Source: Anaeromyces robustus (Eukaryota > Neocallimastigomycota > Neocallimastigomycetes > Neocallimastigales > Neocallimastigaceae). From it: a DNA stretch of 14,471 nt. Location: the NCBI GenBank assembly GCA_002104895.1, contig MCFG01000174.1:121501-135971 (forward strand), in the 5' to 3' direction. Below are positions 1 to 9,793 of this stretch, one piece after another. The number at the start of each line of letters is the position of its first letter. Position 1 is the first letter of the stretch. Position numbers and translations under genes: made by a program. The notes under the pieces were generated by a model, which was given only the letters and a program-made list of their open reading frames with translations, was not told the DNA's origin and searched no databases.

Positions 1-2
1 AT

Positions 3-371
3 AAAGAATTTAATAATGAATTATTAGAATATTTAAAAGGTTTAGATTTAGTTAATGAAGGAGAAATTGTTGGAGTAGATCCAGAAATATCTAAAAAACC
101 TACTCAAAGAAATAAATTATTTATTAATAGTAAAGATTATCAAAATGCTAATGTTAATAATAAAGAATTATTATTAGAAACTTATGAAAAATTATATCTT
201 ATTTTAGAAGATATTCAAAAACGTTCTATAAAAGCTAAAGAATCTATTAAAATAGCAAAAGAAGAACATAGTAATTTAATTGAAGAAATAAAGATTGTTC
301 GTGAAAAAGAAATGAAATTAAAAGGTAGTAATAAAGCCATGACATCTATTACTGAATTAGATAAGGAATAA
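3..371 (+). CDS. 3' end of an unrecognised coiled-coil-like protein gene (partial, 5' end outside window)
   Basis: The frame starting at base 3 stays open from the window edge to TAA at 369-371, giving 122 visible residues. It has no start of its own, so this is the C-terminal part of a longer gene. The visible protein is rich in Lys, Glu, Asn, Ile and Leu. The first third contains GEIVGVDPEISKKPTQRN; from about residue 55 onward it is strongly charged with regularly spaced hydrophobic residues (for example LLLETYEKLYLILEDIQKRS), which suggests one long helix or coiled coil ending in a short polar tail. Codons end almost always in A or T, as in the other host genes here. I do not recognise the family. 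The pattern of a short acidic motif followed by a coiled coil is loosely like small trafficking or ciliary proteins, but no motif supports naming one. No intron boundary is visible in the part shown. Confidence 0.75.
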   Translation, partial: KEFNNELLEYLKGLDLVNEGEIVGVDPEISKKPTQRNKLFINSKDYQNANVNNKELLLETYEKLYLILEDIQKRSIKAKESIKIAKEEHSNLIEEIKIVREKEMKLKGSNKAMTSITELDKE

Positions 372-706
372 TTATTTAAATATAACAAACGAAGTAAGAC
401 AAAAAAATAAAAAAATGAGATAATATATATATTTTATATATATATTATTATTATAAATATTTATTATATAATTATAATTATAATCGTAATAATAATCATA
501 ATAAATAATAAATATAAAAAAAAAAAAAAAATAAAAAGAAAGAATAAAAAATAGAATAATAATAATAAAATATCTAGATAAAAGAAATATGTATATTTAC
601 ATACTGTAATATTATATACTTTTTTATTATTATATTTTATAAAAATTATGGAATTATATTTTAATAATTAAAACTATTATTAATAAATAAATTTTATTAT
701 AGACAT
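372..706. other. A/T-rich intergenic spacer
   Basis: This is the downstream flank of the partial gene. It holds TA dinucleotide runs near 425-445, an A run near 515-530 and AAT-type low complexity. AATAAA-like words are common, but in DNA this rich in A and T they do not identify a polyadenylation site. I see no gene. Confidence 0.7.
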
Positions 707-707
707 A

Positions 708-790
<83 letters not shown>

Positions 791-903
791 ATGAATAAAT
801 GAATAAATGAATATGAATAAATAAATAAATAAATGAATATGAATAAATAAATAAATAAATAAATGAATATGAATAAATAAATAAATAAATAAATGAATAT
901 GAA

Positions 904-938
<35 letters not shown>

Positions 939-941
939 ATA
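707..941. repeat. (TAAA)n microsatellite with an embedded 30-bp higher-order repeat
   Basis: The tract is nearly pure TAAA from 707 to about 791. From about 792 it is interrupted by TGAA units, and then by a larger unit: 841-870 and 871-900 are identical 30-mers, preceded by a 26-bp version at 815-840 that lacks one TAAA. Each unit carries the variant TGAATATGAA. The tract returns to pure TAAA up to 941. On the minus strand it reads as a spurious Tyr-Leu-Phe-Ile repeat, which is not a gene. Confidence 0.95.
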
Positions 942-1000
942 GAAATTTAAATAAATATATATTTATATATTCATAATTAAAAAAAAAATGTTGATAAACT

Positions 1001-1245
1001 GATAAATAAATATTTTTTTTATTTATCAATTTTTTTTTTATATTTTTTTTATTAATATATAACGGTACTAGATTCTATAGTAGATGACTAGTGAATGAAT
1101 GTTTAATATTTAATAATAATTTTTCCTTTTTTTTTTTTTTTATTATTTTTTTTATCTAAGAGTTTCTTTTCAAATTATTTTAATCAATGATTTTTATAAT
1201 TTAGATTTTTCTATTTCTTTTATATTTCATTAATTAAAAATAAAT
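1001..1245. repeat. Duplicated non-coding cassette, copy A (with terminal hairpin)
   Basis: The segment begins with a perfect 10-bp hairpin (arms 1001-1010 and 1018-1027, 7-nt loop) and contains landmarks such as ATTAATATATAA, ACTAGATT, TAATATTTAATAATAATTTT and TTTTTATAATTTAGATTTTT. The same landmarks recur in order at 1420-1745. The copies have diverged by substitutions and small insertions or deletions. I see no open frame and do not recognise the element. Confidence 0.8.
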
Positions 1246-1363
1246 ATATTATAAAGCATATGAATTATAATATATTTTTATATTAAAGTAATGTTAATAT
1301 ATTATTGAAATATATGATATAATAAATAATAAATAATAAATAATTAAATTTACACAAGAAAAC

Positions 1364-1413
1364 TGAATGAATGAATGAATAAATAAATAAATAAATAAAA
1401 AAATAAATAAATA
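1364..1413. repeat. Short TGAA/TAAA microsatellite
   Basis: Four TGAA units pass into TAAA units with one interruption by extra A bases. The tract lies just before cassette copy B, in the same relative position as the longer TAAA tract lies before copy A. Confidence 0.85.
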
Positions 1414-1419
1414 ATATAT

Positions 1420-1738
1420 GATAAATAAATATTTTTTTTATTTATCAATTGTTTTTTATATTTTTTTTATTAATATATAAAGGCACTAGATTTTATATTA
1501 AATTCTATATTTATGACTAGTAAATGCTTAATATTTAATAATAATTTTTCCCTTTTTTATTATTATTTTTAATTTAGGGTTTCCTTTTTTTTATTATTAT
1601 TTTTTTATCTGGGCTTCTTTTCAAGTTATTATAATAAATATTATAATTAATGATTTTTATAATTTAGATTTTTCTATAAATGATTTTTATGATTTATGAT
1701 TTAGATTTTTCTATTTCTTTTATATGTCATTAATTAAA

Positions 1739-1745
<7 letters not shown>
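1420..1745. repeat. Duplicated non-coding cassette, copy B (longer, with internal duplication)
   Basis: This copy starts with the same 27-bp hairpin as copy A (arms 1420-1429 and 1437-1446) and follows the same order of landmarks to TCATTAATTAAA near 1727-1738. It is about 80 bp longer, partly because the phrase around GATTTTTATAATTTAG is repeated within 1648-1715. Copy B is bordered by TAAA microsatellites on both sides. It has no credible open frame. Confidence 0.8.
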
Positions 1746-1980
<235 letters not shown>

Positions 1981-2563
1981 TATTGTTGACAAAAGGTAGT
2001 ATTGTTAGGAAAAGAATGTAACAATGATTTTATCCTTATTAGATAAATCTATTAAATTATTTAAATATTAATATTATTTGCATTAATTTAATTTAATTTA
2101 AAAATATAAAACATTTATTAATTTTTATAATTTATATATAATTTATTATAATATATTGTTGTTAATATAAATTAAATAGATAATTTAAGGAAAAACTTTA
2201 AATTAATAAATTCACACACAAATTAATAGTGTTTTCATAGATTAATTAATTTTTTACTTTTTATTTTATATTTTAAGGTTTAATAAGTAACAATATTTAA
2301 CAGAATCTTTTTAGAGAAATACAAATGTTTCTAAATTGTATTATATATTATATATTAAAGTTTTTTTTTTTTTTAATATTTATAATTAAAAATATGATAA
2401 TAAATAAATATTTGGCAGTAGCAAACAAACCATAAATATAAAATATTTTTAATAATTTAAAAAAATAGGCAGTAGTAAAAAAGAATAAATATTATCATAA
2501 TTTTTTTTTTTTTTTTTTTTGAAAATTATTCTCTAAATATATTGATATTTGGAAAAAAAAGTA
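1981..2563. other. A/T-rich intergenic spacer
   Basis: No gene is visible. There are T runs near 2361-2374 and 2502-2520. The word GGCAGTAG occurs twice (about 2414 and 2468) in weakly similar contexts, which may be a trace of another small duplication. Nothing else can be supported. Confidence 0.65.
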
Positions 2564-2676
2564 CACTAAAAATAATAATAATAATAGTTATAATAATAAA
2601 AATAAAATAATAAAAATAAAATAATAATAATAAAATAATAAAAATAAAATAATAATAATAAAATAATAATAAAAAA

Positions 2677-2708
<32 letters not shown>

Positions 2709-3040
2709 ATGAATGAATAAATAAATAGTAATAATAATAATAATAAATAATAATAATTAACATTAAATAATAATAAATAATAATAATAATAAATAATAAA
2801 TAAATAAATAAATGAATGAATAAATAAATAGTAATAATAATAATAATAATAAATAATAATAATTAACATTAAATAATAATAAATAATAATAATAATAAAT
2901 AATAAATAAATAAATAAATAAATGAATAAATAAATAGTAATAATAATAATAATAATAAATAATAATAATTAACATTAAATAATAATAAATAATAATAATA
3001 ATAAATAATAAATAATAAATAACAAATAATAAATAATAAT
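2564..3040. repeat. (AAT)n/(TAAA)n block containing a ~106-bp minisatellite, about 3 copies
   Basis: The landmark TTAACATTAAA occurs at 2757, 2863 and 2969, exactly 106 bp apart. A second landmark, the G of ATAGTAATAAT, occurs at 2728, 2831 and 2937 (103 and 106 bp apart), so the first copy differs by one AAT. Each unit joins a TAAA/TGAA stretch, an AAT stretch and the TTAACATTAAA linker. The reverse strand gives false Tyr/Leu/Ile-rich frames. The array ends about 45 bp before the start of the ankyrin gene. Confidence 0.9.
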
Positions 3041-3084
3041 ATTTTTTTTTTTCAAATTAATATTAAAATAAACAAAAGATAAAA

Positions 3085-4841
3085 ATGAATTACAAAACTT
3101 TTGAAACTGAATTTTTATTATTGTTGAAAAATGGAGATACTAACTGTTTAAAACTTATTGATGAAAACAAAAAAATAGTTGAAGAATATTTAGGGTATCA
3201 TTCTGATCCGAAAACTCTTGATAAATTCGTTGATTATATAGGAAATATTATTGTAGATATAAAAAATAAAAAAGGTTTATTAATAAAGAAAAAAAATAAT
3301 AATTATGAATTAATTGAAGATGCATTAAATCATCCTTCTTTTGGTAAAGTTAAAGGGGTATTTACTAATAAAAGTGATGTTTTAATTAAAGCTCTCAAAA
3401 ATGATAATAAAAGTGCTGCTAATTGGCTTATGACAAAGATGAAAATTAATCCAAAGGTTCAAGATGAAAATGGTATGACAGCTTTAATGATAGCTGCTCA
3501 AAAAAATATTTAATCTGTTATTAAACCTTATCTTAGTGATACTGAATGTTTAAATATTGAAGATAAATATGGAAATAATGTTTTATTTTATTCGGTTGCT
3601 TGTAAAGATTTTATAGCTAATGAAATCATTTCTAATAATACCTATCCAAGGGATTTAATTGATTCTGGCATTTATATTAATCACAGTAATCATAATGGTG
3701 AAACTGCTCTTGTTTATTGTATTAAAAAAGGTAATTTCAGACCAATTCAATATTTACTTAAAAATCCAAGTTTAGATGTTAATGTAGCTGATAGTAATGG
3801 TAAAACCGCAGCTATGTATTTAGTAGAAAAGGGAAATTATTTTGATTTCTTAAGTTTACATAGAAAGGATTGTAATTATGATTATATTAATATTAATAAT
3901 TATGATTCTGTTCTTTCCATTATTTTAAAAAAAATGTATGGTACAGAACAAGATCGTAATTCTGTTCCATATAAAGCATTTATTCAAATATTTACTGTAT
4001 TGGTTACTTATCAAGTAGATTTTAATAATGCTGTAGATACCGATGAAAATACTGCTTTTATGGCTATTTTAAATGTAAAAGATTTAGATAGTGCTATGTT
4101 ATGTGCCAAACATTTAAGACGTTTAGATCTTTCTGTAAAGAATAAATATGGAGAAAATGCTACATCTCTTTGTTTTAAATTTGGATATCCTGATATTTTA
4201 AATGTTGTTAAAGAAAATCCAACATTTAATTATTATTATCGTGATCCTGTAAATCAGAATACCTTATTAATGTTATCTGTGGTTAATAAATGTCTTTTTA
4301 TGAAAGAATTATTAGAATATGATCCAAATATTATTAATGAAGTAAATTGTAAAAATGAAAATGCTCTCATTGTTGCGCTAAAATTAATCAAGTAAAAGCT
4401 GTTGAAATTTTACTTAATTATGGTATTGATGTTAATCATCAAGATGATTTAGGTAATACAGCACTTCATTATGCCATAGAAATTAACCAACCTAAATTAG
4501 TACAAATGATTATGAAAACAAATCCAAAAACTAATCTTATGAATAAAAATAATAAAACAGCTATAATGTTAGCCAATGAAATAAATAATGAAGAAATATT
4601 ACGTATCATCAATAATCCATTTGATACTATCAAAACATTTAATACCAATAATAATGATCATAATGAAATTCTCGATAAATATTGTAAAGAGGCACAATCA
4701 TATATTACACCATACATTAATAATAATTATCCAGAATATAAGTGTACTAAAGAAATGGAAAAAATTAAAGATGAAATTTACTTTAGATTTGTTGGTACTC
4801 CATTTAGAAAAACAATTATTAATAACATTATAATGTATTAG
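3085..4841 (+). pseudogene. Ankyrin-repeat protein gene with one premature stop and one frameshift
   Basis: The ATG at 3085 follows an A-rich leader (AAAAGATAAAAATG), like the CotH gene start. The frame runs to TAA at 3511-3513 (codon 143) and continues in the same frame, with no other stop, to 4395. The reading then moves by one base: from about 4383 the homologous reading is in the next frame, up to TAG at 4839-4841. The shift lies in the AAAATT context near 4379-4384 and fits loss of one A; with that base the gene would be 585 codons. Ankyrin-like units are recognisable: NGMTALMIAA (residues about 129-138), NGETALVYCIKKGN, NGKTAAMYLVEKGN, YGENATSLCFKFGY, NQNTLLMLSVVNK, then after the shift DDLGNTALHYAIEINQPKLV and NKNNKTAIMLANEINNE. 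The last 70 or so residues are non-ankyrin and Asn/Lys-rich. There is no signal peptide, so it was probably intracellular and protein-binding; its partner is unknown. The alternative is an intact gene with assembly errors. The frameshift could be one; the stop is harder to explain that way. Confidence 0.75.
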
Positions 4842-5062
4842 TAAAAAAAATTTTTTTTATTATTAAAATTCTTTGTCAAAAAAAAAAAAAATAATTATTA
4901 ACATTATAATGTATTAATAATAATTCATTTTTTTTTTAAGATTCTTATTTTCAGTGAATAAACATTGTAAAATTGAATGAATATACGATAATCATTAATA
5001 ATCAATAATAAAAAATAATAAAAATAAAAATAAAAATAGAAATAAATAAAAATAAATAAATA

Positions 5063-5105
<43 letters not shown>

Positions 5106-5440
5106 AAAAAAAAAAAACAAAAAACAAAAAACAAAAAAAAATAAAAAAAAACAAAAAAAAAATAAAAAAAAAAAAAAATAATAAAAATAATAAAATAAAA
5201 AAAATAATAATAATAAAATAATACTAATTCTAATACCTAATAATAATAATAAAACTAATAATAAAAATAGAAAAAAAAATAATAATTAATAAAAATAATA
5301 ATTAATAAAAATAATAATTAATAAAAATAATAATAATAATAATAATAAAATTTCTATTTATTCATTTATTATGTTTAATATTAAAAGATTTTTTTTCTTT
5401 CTATTCGTAATTTACTATATTTATTCAATCCATCGGGTTA
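4842..5440. repeat. Low-complexity A-rich and (AAT)n spacer
   Basis: This is the 3' flank of the ankyrin gene. The last 17 coding bases before its stop (4824-4840) recur at 4900-4916, a small local duplication. There are A runs at about 4879-4891 and 5094-5117, followed by A runs broken by single C or T bases to about 5180, then a tandem unit of about 16-17 bp (AATAATTAATAAAAAT) repeated three to four times within 5277-5335. A minus-strand frame of Phe and Leu residues in this region is a low-complexity artefact. Confidence 0.8.
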
Positions 5441-5639
5441 GTTTTTATCACAATATTTGATGGGAATACTATCGAGACTCGGGCCTTTATTTTTCTTTAT
5501 CATAGAGATGACTATTTTAACGAAGTTCAGAGGGAGAAATAGGGTCATTGATATCCCAGATATTTTCCATAGAGTCGAAATTTTCTAAGAGCATTCTCCC
5601 AGTATTTATTATTGAGACTATGTCTCTTTCCTTTAGTCT
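5441..5639 (-). mobile_element. Decayed non-LTR (LINE-type) reverse-transcriptase fragment
   Basis: On the minus strand, 5639-5520 is open for 40 codons and ends in DPISPSELR; after one extra base (5519) the reading continues at 5518-5441 for 26 codons as KIVISMIKKNKGPSLDSIPI and YCDKN before a stop. Joined this way, it matches the start of the reverse-transcriptase domain of LINE-type elements, where an acidic 'EEL..AI..MK' helix is followed by the loop usually written K-N-K-A/G-P-G-x-D-G-I-P. Here the loop reads NKGPSLDSIP, so the usual second Gly of the loop is changed. Further decay follows: the next recognisable residues (TNPMD) are in yet another frame. No catalytic 'YADD'-type motif is present, so this is a short inactive relic. 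It is less A/T rich than its surroundings. The family call rests on the motif and not on a search. Confidence 0.6.
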
Positions 5640-5656
5640 AAAAAAAAAAAAAAAAA

Positions 5657-5731
5657 ATTAGTGATAAAAAAAACTAATATTCAAGCTAGATAATATTTGA
5701 TTTAACATATATTGTATATTATCTAGCTTGA
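5657..5731. repeat. Pair of hairpins, the larger with perfect 16-bp arms
   Basis: The larger inverted repeat has arms at 5681-5696 and 5716-5731 (TCAAGCTAGATAATAT and its exact complement) around a 19-nt loop. Just upstream is a smaller one with 6-bp arms, ATTAGT at 5657-5662 and ACTAAT at 5673-5678. The group lies directly after an A run (5641-5657) that borders the reverse-transcriptase relic. The CTAGATAATAT arm is not simple sequence, so chance pairing of A/T tracts does not explain it. Its function is unknown; a tiny mobile-element end or an RNA hairpin are both possible. Confidence 0.8.
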
Positions 5732-6946
5732 CACAGTAACTTTTAACTATTTTCCTATTAGAATTTGGTAAGATTAAGTACTTAACATTTGATAAACATA
5801 AAAAGTCACCCATATTATTATAGAATATTATTTTTGAGATTCCATTAAGGTTTGTGATTGATCAAAATTCAATGATTTTGATGATAGATAGAGATTAATC
5901 AAGTTTGATGTTTGCTTAGTACTTTGTCTACAATGTTAATAATTGTTAATAATTATAGAGATAAACTAACCCATACTTAGAAATATATAGAGCATTTTGA
6001 AACTGAATCATACGTGAATAAGAAAACTCTATTATTAAATATTATGTCCATAATTATATCCATTTTTAAACTATAAAATAATTTGAAAATATTTCTTATT
6101 TTATTTTTTATTTATTTTTTATTTTTTTATAATACAAAAAATAATCTGTAATGAAATATACAGATGAATTATTTTGTTTTTTTTATTTTTTAACTTACAG
6201 TAAATAATCCTACATATTAAGAATTTTCTTTTTTTTTTTATATTAATTTTTATATTTAATTAATATCATATTTTATTTTTATATTATATTTTTTAATGTT
6301 TTATTTATTTTTTATAGTTATTTATTTCATTTCATGATATATATTATTTATATTATTAACGAATTAAATAAATAATTATTTATTTTTTATTTATTATTCA
6401 TTCATTAGTATTAATATTAGAATTTAATTCATTATTTTGCTATATATATAAAATAATATTAATATTTTACATATTTTATTGATATAACTACAAAATTATC
6501 AAATAAAAAAACAAAATTACTTTTATACAACAAAAGGTAAACTGAATGAATAAGTGTTATGATTCTATTATTTTTTTGTATAAAAAAAAATTATCATGAA
6601 TAATTAATAGAACACCAGTTATTATTTTCAATACTTATTTGTCATCATTTTTATCTGTATGATAAATACTACAGTGACTATAATAAGGATATTTACTATT
6701 ATATATATTACATTTAGAATTTTAGTTATACCATTATCATAAATACATTAATCTAAATTTATATGTGTCATAAAAAAATTATATATGATCCTATAATGTT
6801 ATAAAAAGCCATTAATTTATGTTTTATAATACTTATGTCAATTTTATTAATATATATATATATATATGTTTTTTTATATTTATTTTTACATTTTTTATGA
6901 TAAAGAATTAATATTTTTATAATTATAATTATTAAATGTTAGAATA

Positions 6947-7000
6947 TGTGTTAAATATATTAAAATGTGTTAAATGTATTAAAATGTAATGTATTAAAAA
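6947..7000. repeat. Three 19-bp tandem units
   Basis: The unit TGTGTTAAATATATTAAAA (6947-6965) is followed by a copy with one change (6966-6984) and a shortened third copy (6985-7000). No function is apparent. Confidence 0.8.
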
Positions 7001-7394
7001 TGAAGCTACATTGGATTAATAAAAAAGCATATTTACAAGTAAACAAGTACTTTAATGAATATAATTTAAATATAAAAATTAATAACTATTATAATAATTT
7101 TCTATAAATTTATGTATAATAATTATTATTATAAATAAGATATAATAATAAAATATTAAAATTAAAAAAAAAAAAAAAAAAGTAAAAAAAATATGAAATA
7201 TAATAATTTAAAATAAGAAATATTAAATAAATAAATTATGTCATATTTTATAATATTTTATAATAATAAATATGCATAATTTTAACATATTTTTATAATA
7301 AAATATAATAAATAATAATATATCTAATATAATATATTAATAATATAAAATATATTATTAAAAGATAAAAATTTTAGAAGAAGTCCCATTATTC

Positions 7395-7440
7395 AGATAT
7401 ATCAATATGTTATTACACACACATATATATTGATATATCT
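7395..7440. repeat. Perfect 14-bp inverted repeat
   Basis: Arms AGATATATCAATAT (7395-7408) and ATATTGATATATCT (7427-7440) flank an 18-nt loop containing ACACACACA. The arms contain alternating A/T, so chance is more likely than for the other hairpins here. Confidence 0.75.
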
Positions 7441-8435
7441 ATATTTATTTTATATCACTATAAAAGAAATAAAAAAATTCATTCCATTTTTTTATTATCT
7501 AATTTATTATATATTTTTTCTATAAAGACTGGATTTAATAATTTTTATTATCTCAATAGTATTATAAATTTCAGTCAAAGTATTTTGTATATTATTTAAT
7601 GATAATAATAAAGTTTGAATGTATTCTTTAATAATAAGAAAATTATATATTTTGTATATTTTGTATTGTCATTGTTATTACTTATTAAGTTAATAAAAAA
7701 GATAATTTAAGTTTTTTATTAATTTTTTTTTTTAAAAAAAAAAAGAAAATTCAAATTACACAAATAATATGTACAAAAGATAAGGATATGCTAAAAATGA
7801 TACACAAAAATTATTTGTTCTTGATTTAGTAATAATAATAAAAAAAATTAATTTAAATTAAAATTAATAGAAAACTAATTATTTATTATTTATTATTTTT
7901 TTATTATTAATAGAATTGATTTTTTTACTTTTCTTTTCTAAAGAAAATAAAAAAAAACTAATGATTATTATTTATTATTATAGTTGTTATTATTGTAAAG
8001 ATTATTTTTTATTTTCTTAGTAAATATATTAATTTATTATAAATGTTATATTTTATTTTATTTTTTGTTAAAAATTTTATTATAAGTGTTATTATTTTTT
8101 TTAAATTTTATTATAAGCAATTTATTTATTGATAATTGATTTCCTTTTTTTTTTTTTTTTTAAAAATTTTCCCCCATACGTTCATTTTCTCCCAGAATTT
8201 TTATTATATGTTTTGTATGGCGCATAAATCATTATAATCTTTTTATGTACATATTTTGAATAAATAAGTGTTTTAATAAATATATTTTTAATTTAAATAT
8301 AAATTATTTAAATGAAAAAAAAAAGTTTGTTCGGTTGTGTAAATTAAATTTTTTTTATAATAAAGAGAATTAATGATGATATAACAACTTTAAAATAAAA
8401 TAACCAATAAAATTGATGAAGATTTTTGATGTCAA

Positions 8436-8478
8436 TTTTTTTTTTTTTTTTTTTGTTTTTTTTTTTTTTTTTTTTTTT
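8436..8478. repeat. Poly(T) tract broken by one G
   Basis: Nineteen T bases (8436-8454), a G, and twenty-three T bases (8456-8478). This could be the poly(A) end of a minus-strand retroinsertion, but the next 200 bp on the right show no coding trace. Confidence 0.85.
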
Positions 8479-9255
8479 GTTTTTCATTTCCACTTTTATT
8501 TTCATTTTCATTTGGTAAATAAATTAAAAAAAAAATAAATAATATATTAGGATATATTTGGAATGATTTAAAAATATATATATTTGAATATAAACCATAA
8601 AATAAATAAATAATAAGAAAAAATAAAATAAAAAAGAAATAAATAAAATAAAATAAATAATAATTGTTAACTAAATCTTTTATATATTATTATTATAATT
8701 ATTAAGTTGTAAATTATCTAAATAACTTGAAATGTATGATATTTTGTTAATGTTATTAGTTATGTAAAGGAATAAATAAGAAAGTTTAATAGTTGATATA
8801 TTATTATTTAAGATAAAAAAAAAATAAGATCTTCTTATGCAATGTTTTTTTTTTGTATGTCTACTGAAAATTACTCACAAACCAAATTTAATATTAGTTG
8901 AAAGGAATGAATTGAAAAAAAAAATTTTTTTTAAAACTTTTTTTTGTGTAATATTATATAATTAATAAATAAATTAATAAATAAATTATATATAAAAATT
9001 AAATAATTATAAATAATTATAAATAAATGAATAAAGGATCATATATATAAATATAAATATTATATATAAGCAGAAATAAACAATTTTTATGTAACCTAAA
9101 TTTTATGTAACTTAAAAATTTGTGCTATCCTACAAAAAAAAGTTTAATTAATAATATAAAACATTTTTTTTTTTGTTTTTTTTTTTATTTTTTTTATTTT
9201 TTATTTTTGTAATAATTAATATTTAAATATATTTGAACTTTAATTATTATTTGGT

Positions 9256-9274
9256 TGTGTGTGTGTGTGTGTGT
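9256..9274. repeat. (TG)n dinucleotide microsatellite
   Basis: About nine and a half TG units form the only GC-containing dinucleotide repeat of any length in the window. Confidence 0.95.
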
Positions 9275-9570
9275 TTTTATTTATTTAGGATAAATATATA
9301 ATAAAAGATTTTTTATATATGTAGTAAAAAAAAAAAGGACCAAGAATTGAATTAAATTAAATCAATAAATTAATTAATTAATTGATTTTCATTCAAAATA
9401 TATTTAAATATATTGTCTATATTATAAATTAAAGAAAAAGATATTCATAAATAAAAAATAAAAAATTAAATACTTATATAAATAAGAAAATTTTCTTTTA
9501 AAATTTTAATTTTTTTTTTTTTTAAAAAACCTAAAAATTAAAAAAAAAAATTGTTTTGTTTTTATATATA

Positions 9571-9578
9571 TATATAAA
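9571..9578 (+). promoter_or_regulatory. Candidate TATA box of the CotH-dockerin gene
   Basis: TATATAAA, followed by AGAGAACAAAAC, stands about 215 bp before the ATG at 9794. Everything between is A-rich purine leader with almost no T runs, which is what a transcribed 5' leader looks like in these fungi. In DNA this rich in A and T the motif alone is weak evidence. Confidence 0.3.
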
Positions 9579-9793
9579 AGAGAACAAAACAGAAATTAGA
9601 AAAAAGAAAAATAATAATTAATAAAAAAAAATAATAATAAAGTAAGAAATAAATTATAAAAAAGAAACAAAGAAAACCAATAATAATAAATAAATCAAAA
9701 TATCTAAATAAATATATTAAAAAAATAATAAATAAAAATAAACTAAACTAAAAATAAAAATAAAAATAAAATAAAGATAAAATATATAAAAAA

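Larger units (their letters stand above)
5732..9570. other. Long gene-free A/T-rich intergenic region
   Basis: No open frame with protein-like composition is visible on either strand over almost 4 kb. Identifiable items are listed separately: three 19-bp tandem units at 6947-7000, a hairpin at 7395-7440, T runs at 8436-8478 and a TG repeat at 9256-9274. Smaller items are a TA run at about 6849-6868, an A run at about 7164-7181, and a slightly C-rich patch near 8170-8200. I see no tRNA or rRNA signature (no GTTCRA-type T-loop with pairing arms). Confidence 0.7.

Noticed and set aside
697-1029. Minus-strand open frame of Tyr-Leu-Phe-Ile repeats
   Set aside because: It is the reverse reading of the TAAA microsatellite; a 4-base repeat without a stop always gives such frames.
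2588-2975. Minus-strand Tyr/Leu/Ile-rich frames
   Set aside because: They are produced by the AAT/TAAA minisatellite; the repeats of the 'protein' simply mirror the 106-bp unit.
3511-3513. Reassigned TAA codon (non-standard genetic code) to explain the stop in the ankyrin gene
   Set aside because: TAA ends the partial gene at 369 and the CotH gene at 11750, and the ankyrin gene also has a frameshift, so gene decay or error is simpler.
4379-4400. Intron to explain the frame change in the ankyrin gene
   Set aside because: The repeat reading continues without missing residues across the shift and no GT...AG pair encloses it; a one-base loss is enough.
4588-4833. Plus-strand 81-codon frame inside the ankyrin gene
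   Set aside because: It is a shadow of the end of the ankyrin gene in another frame and is rich in Ile and Leu only because of the A/T-rich DNA.
4925-5134. Minus-strand Phe/Leu-rich frame
   Set aside because: It lies over A runs and AAT repeats; the composition is pure low complexity.
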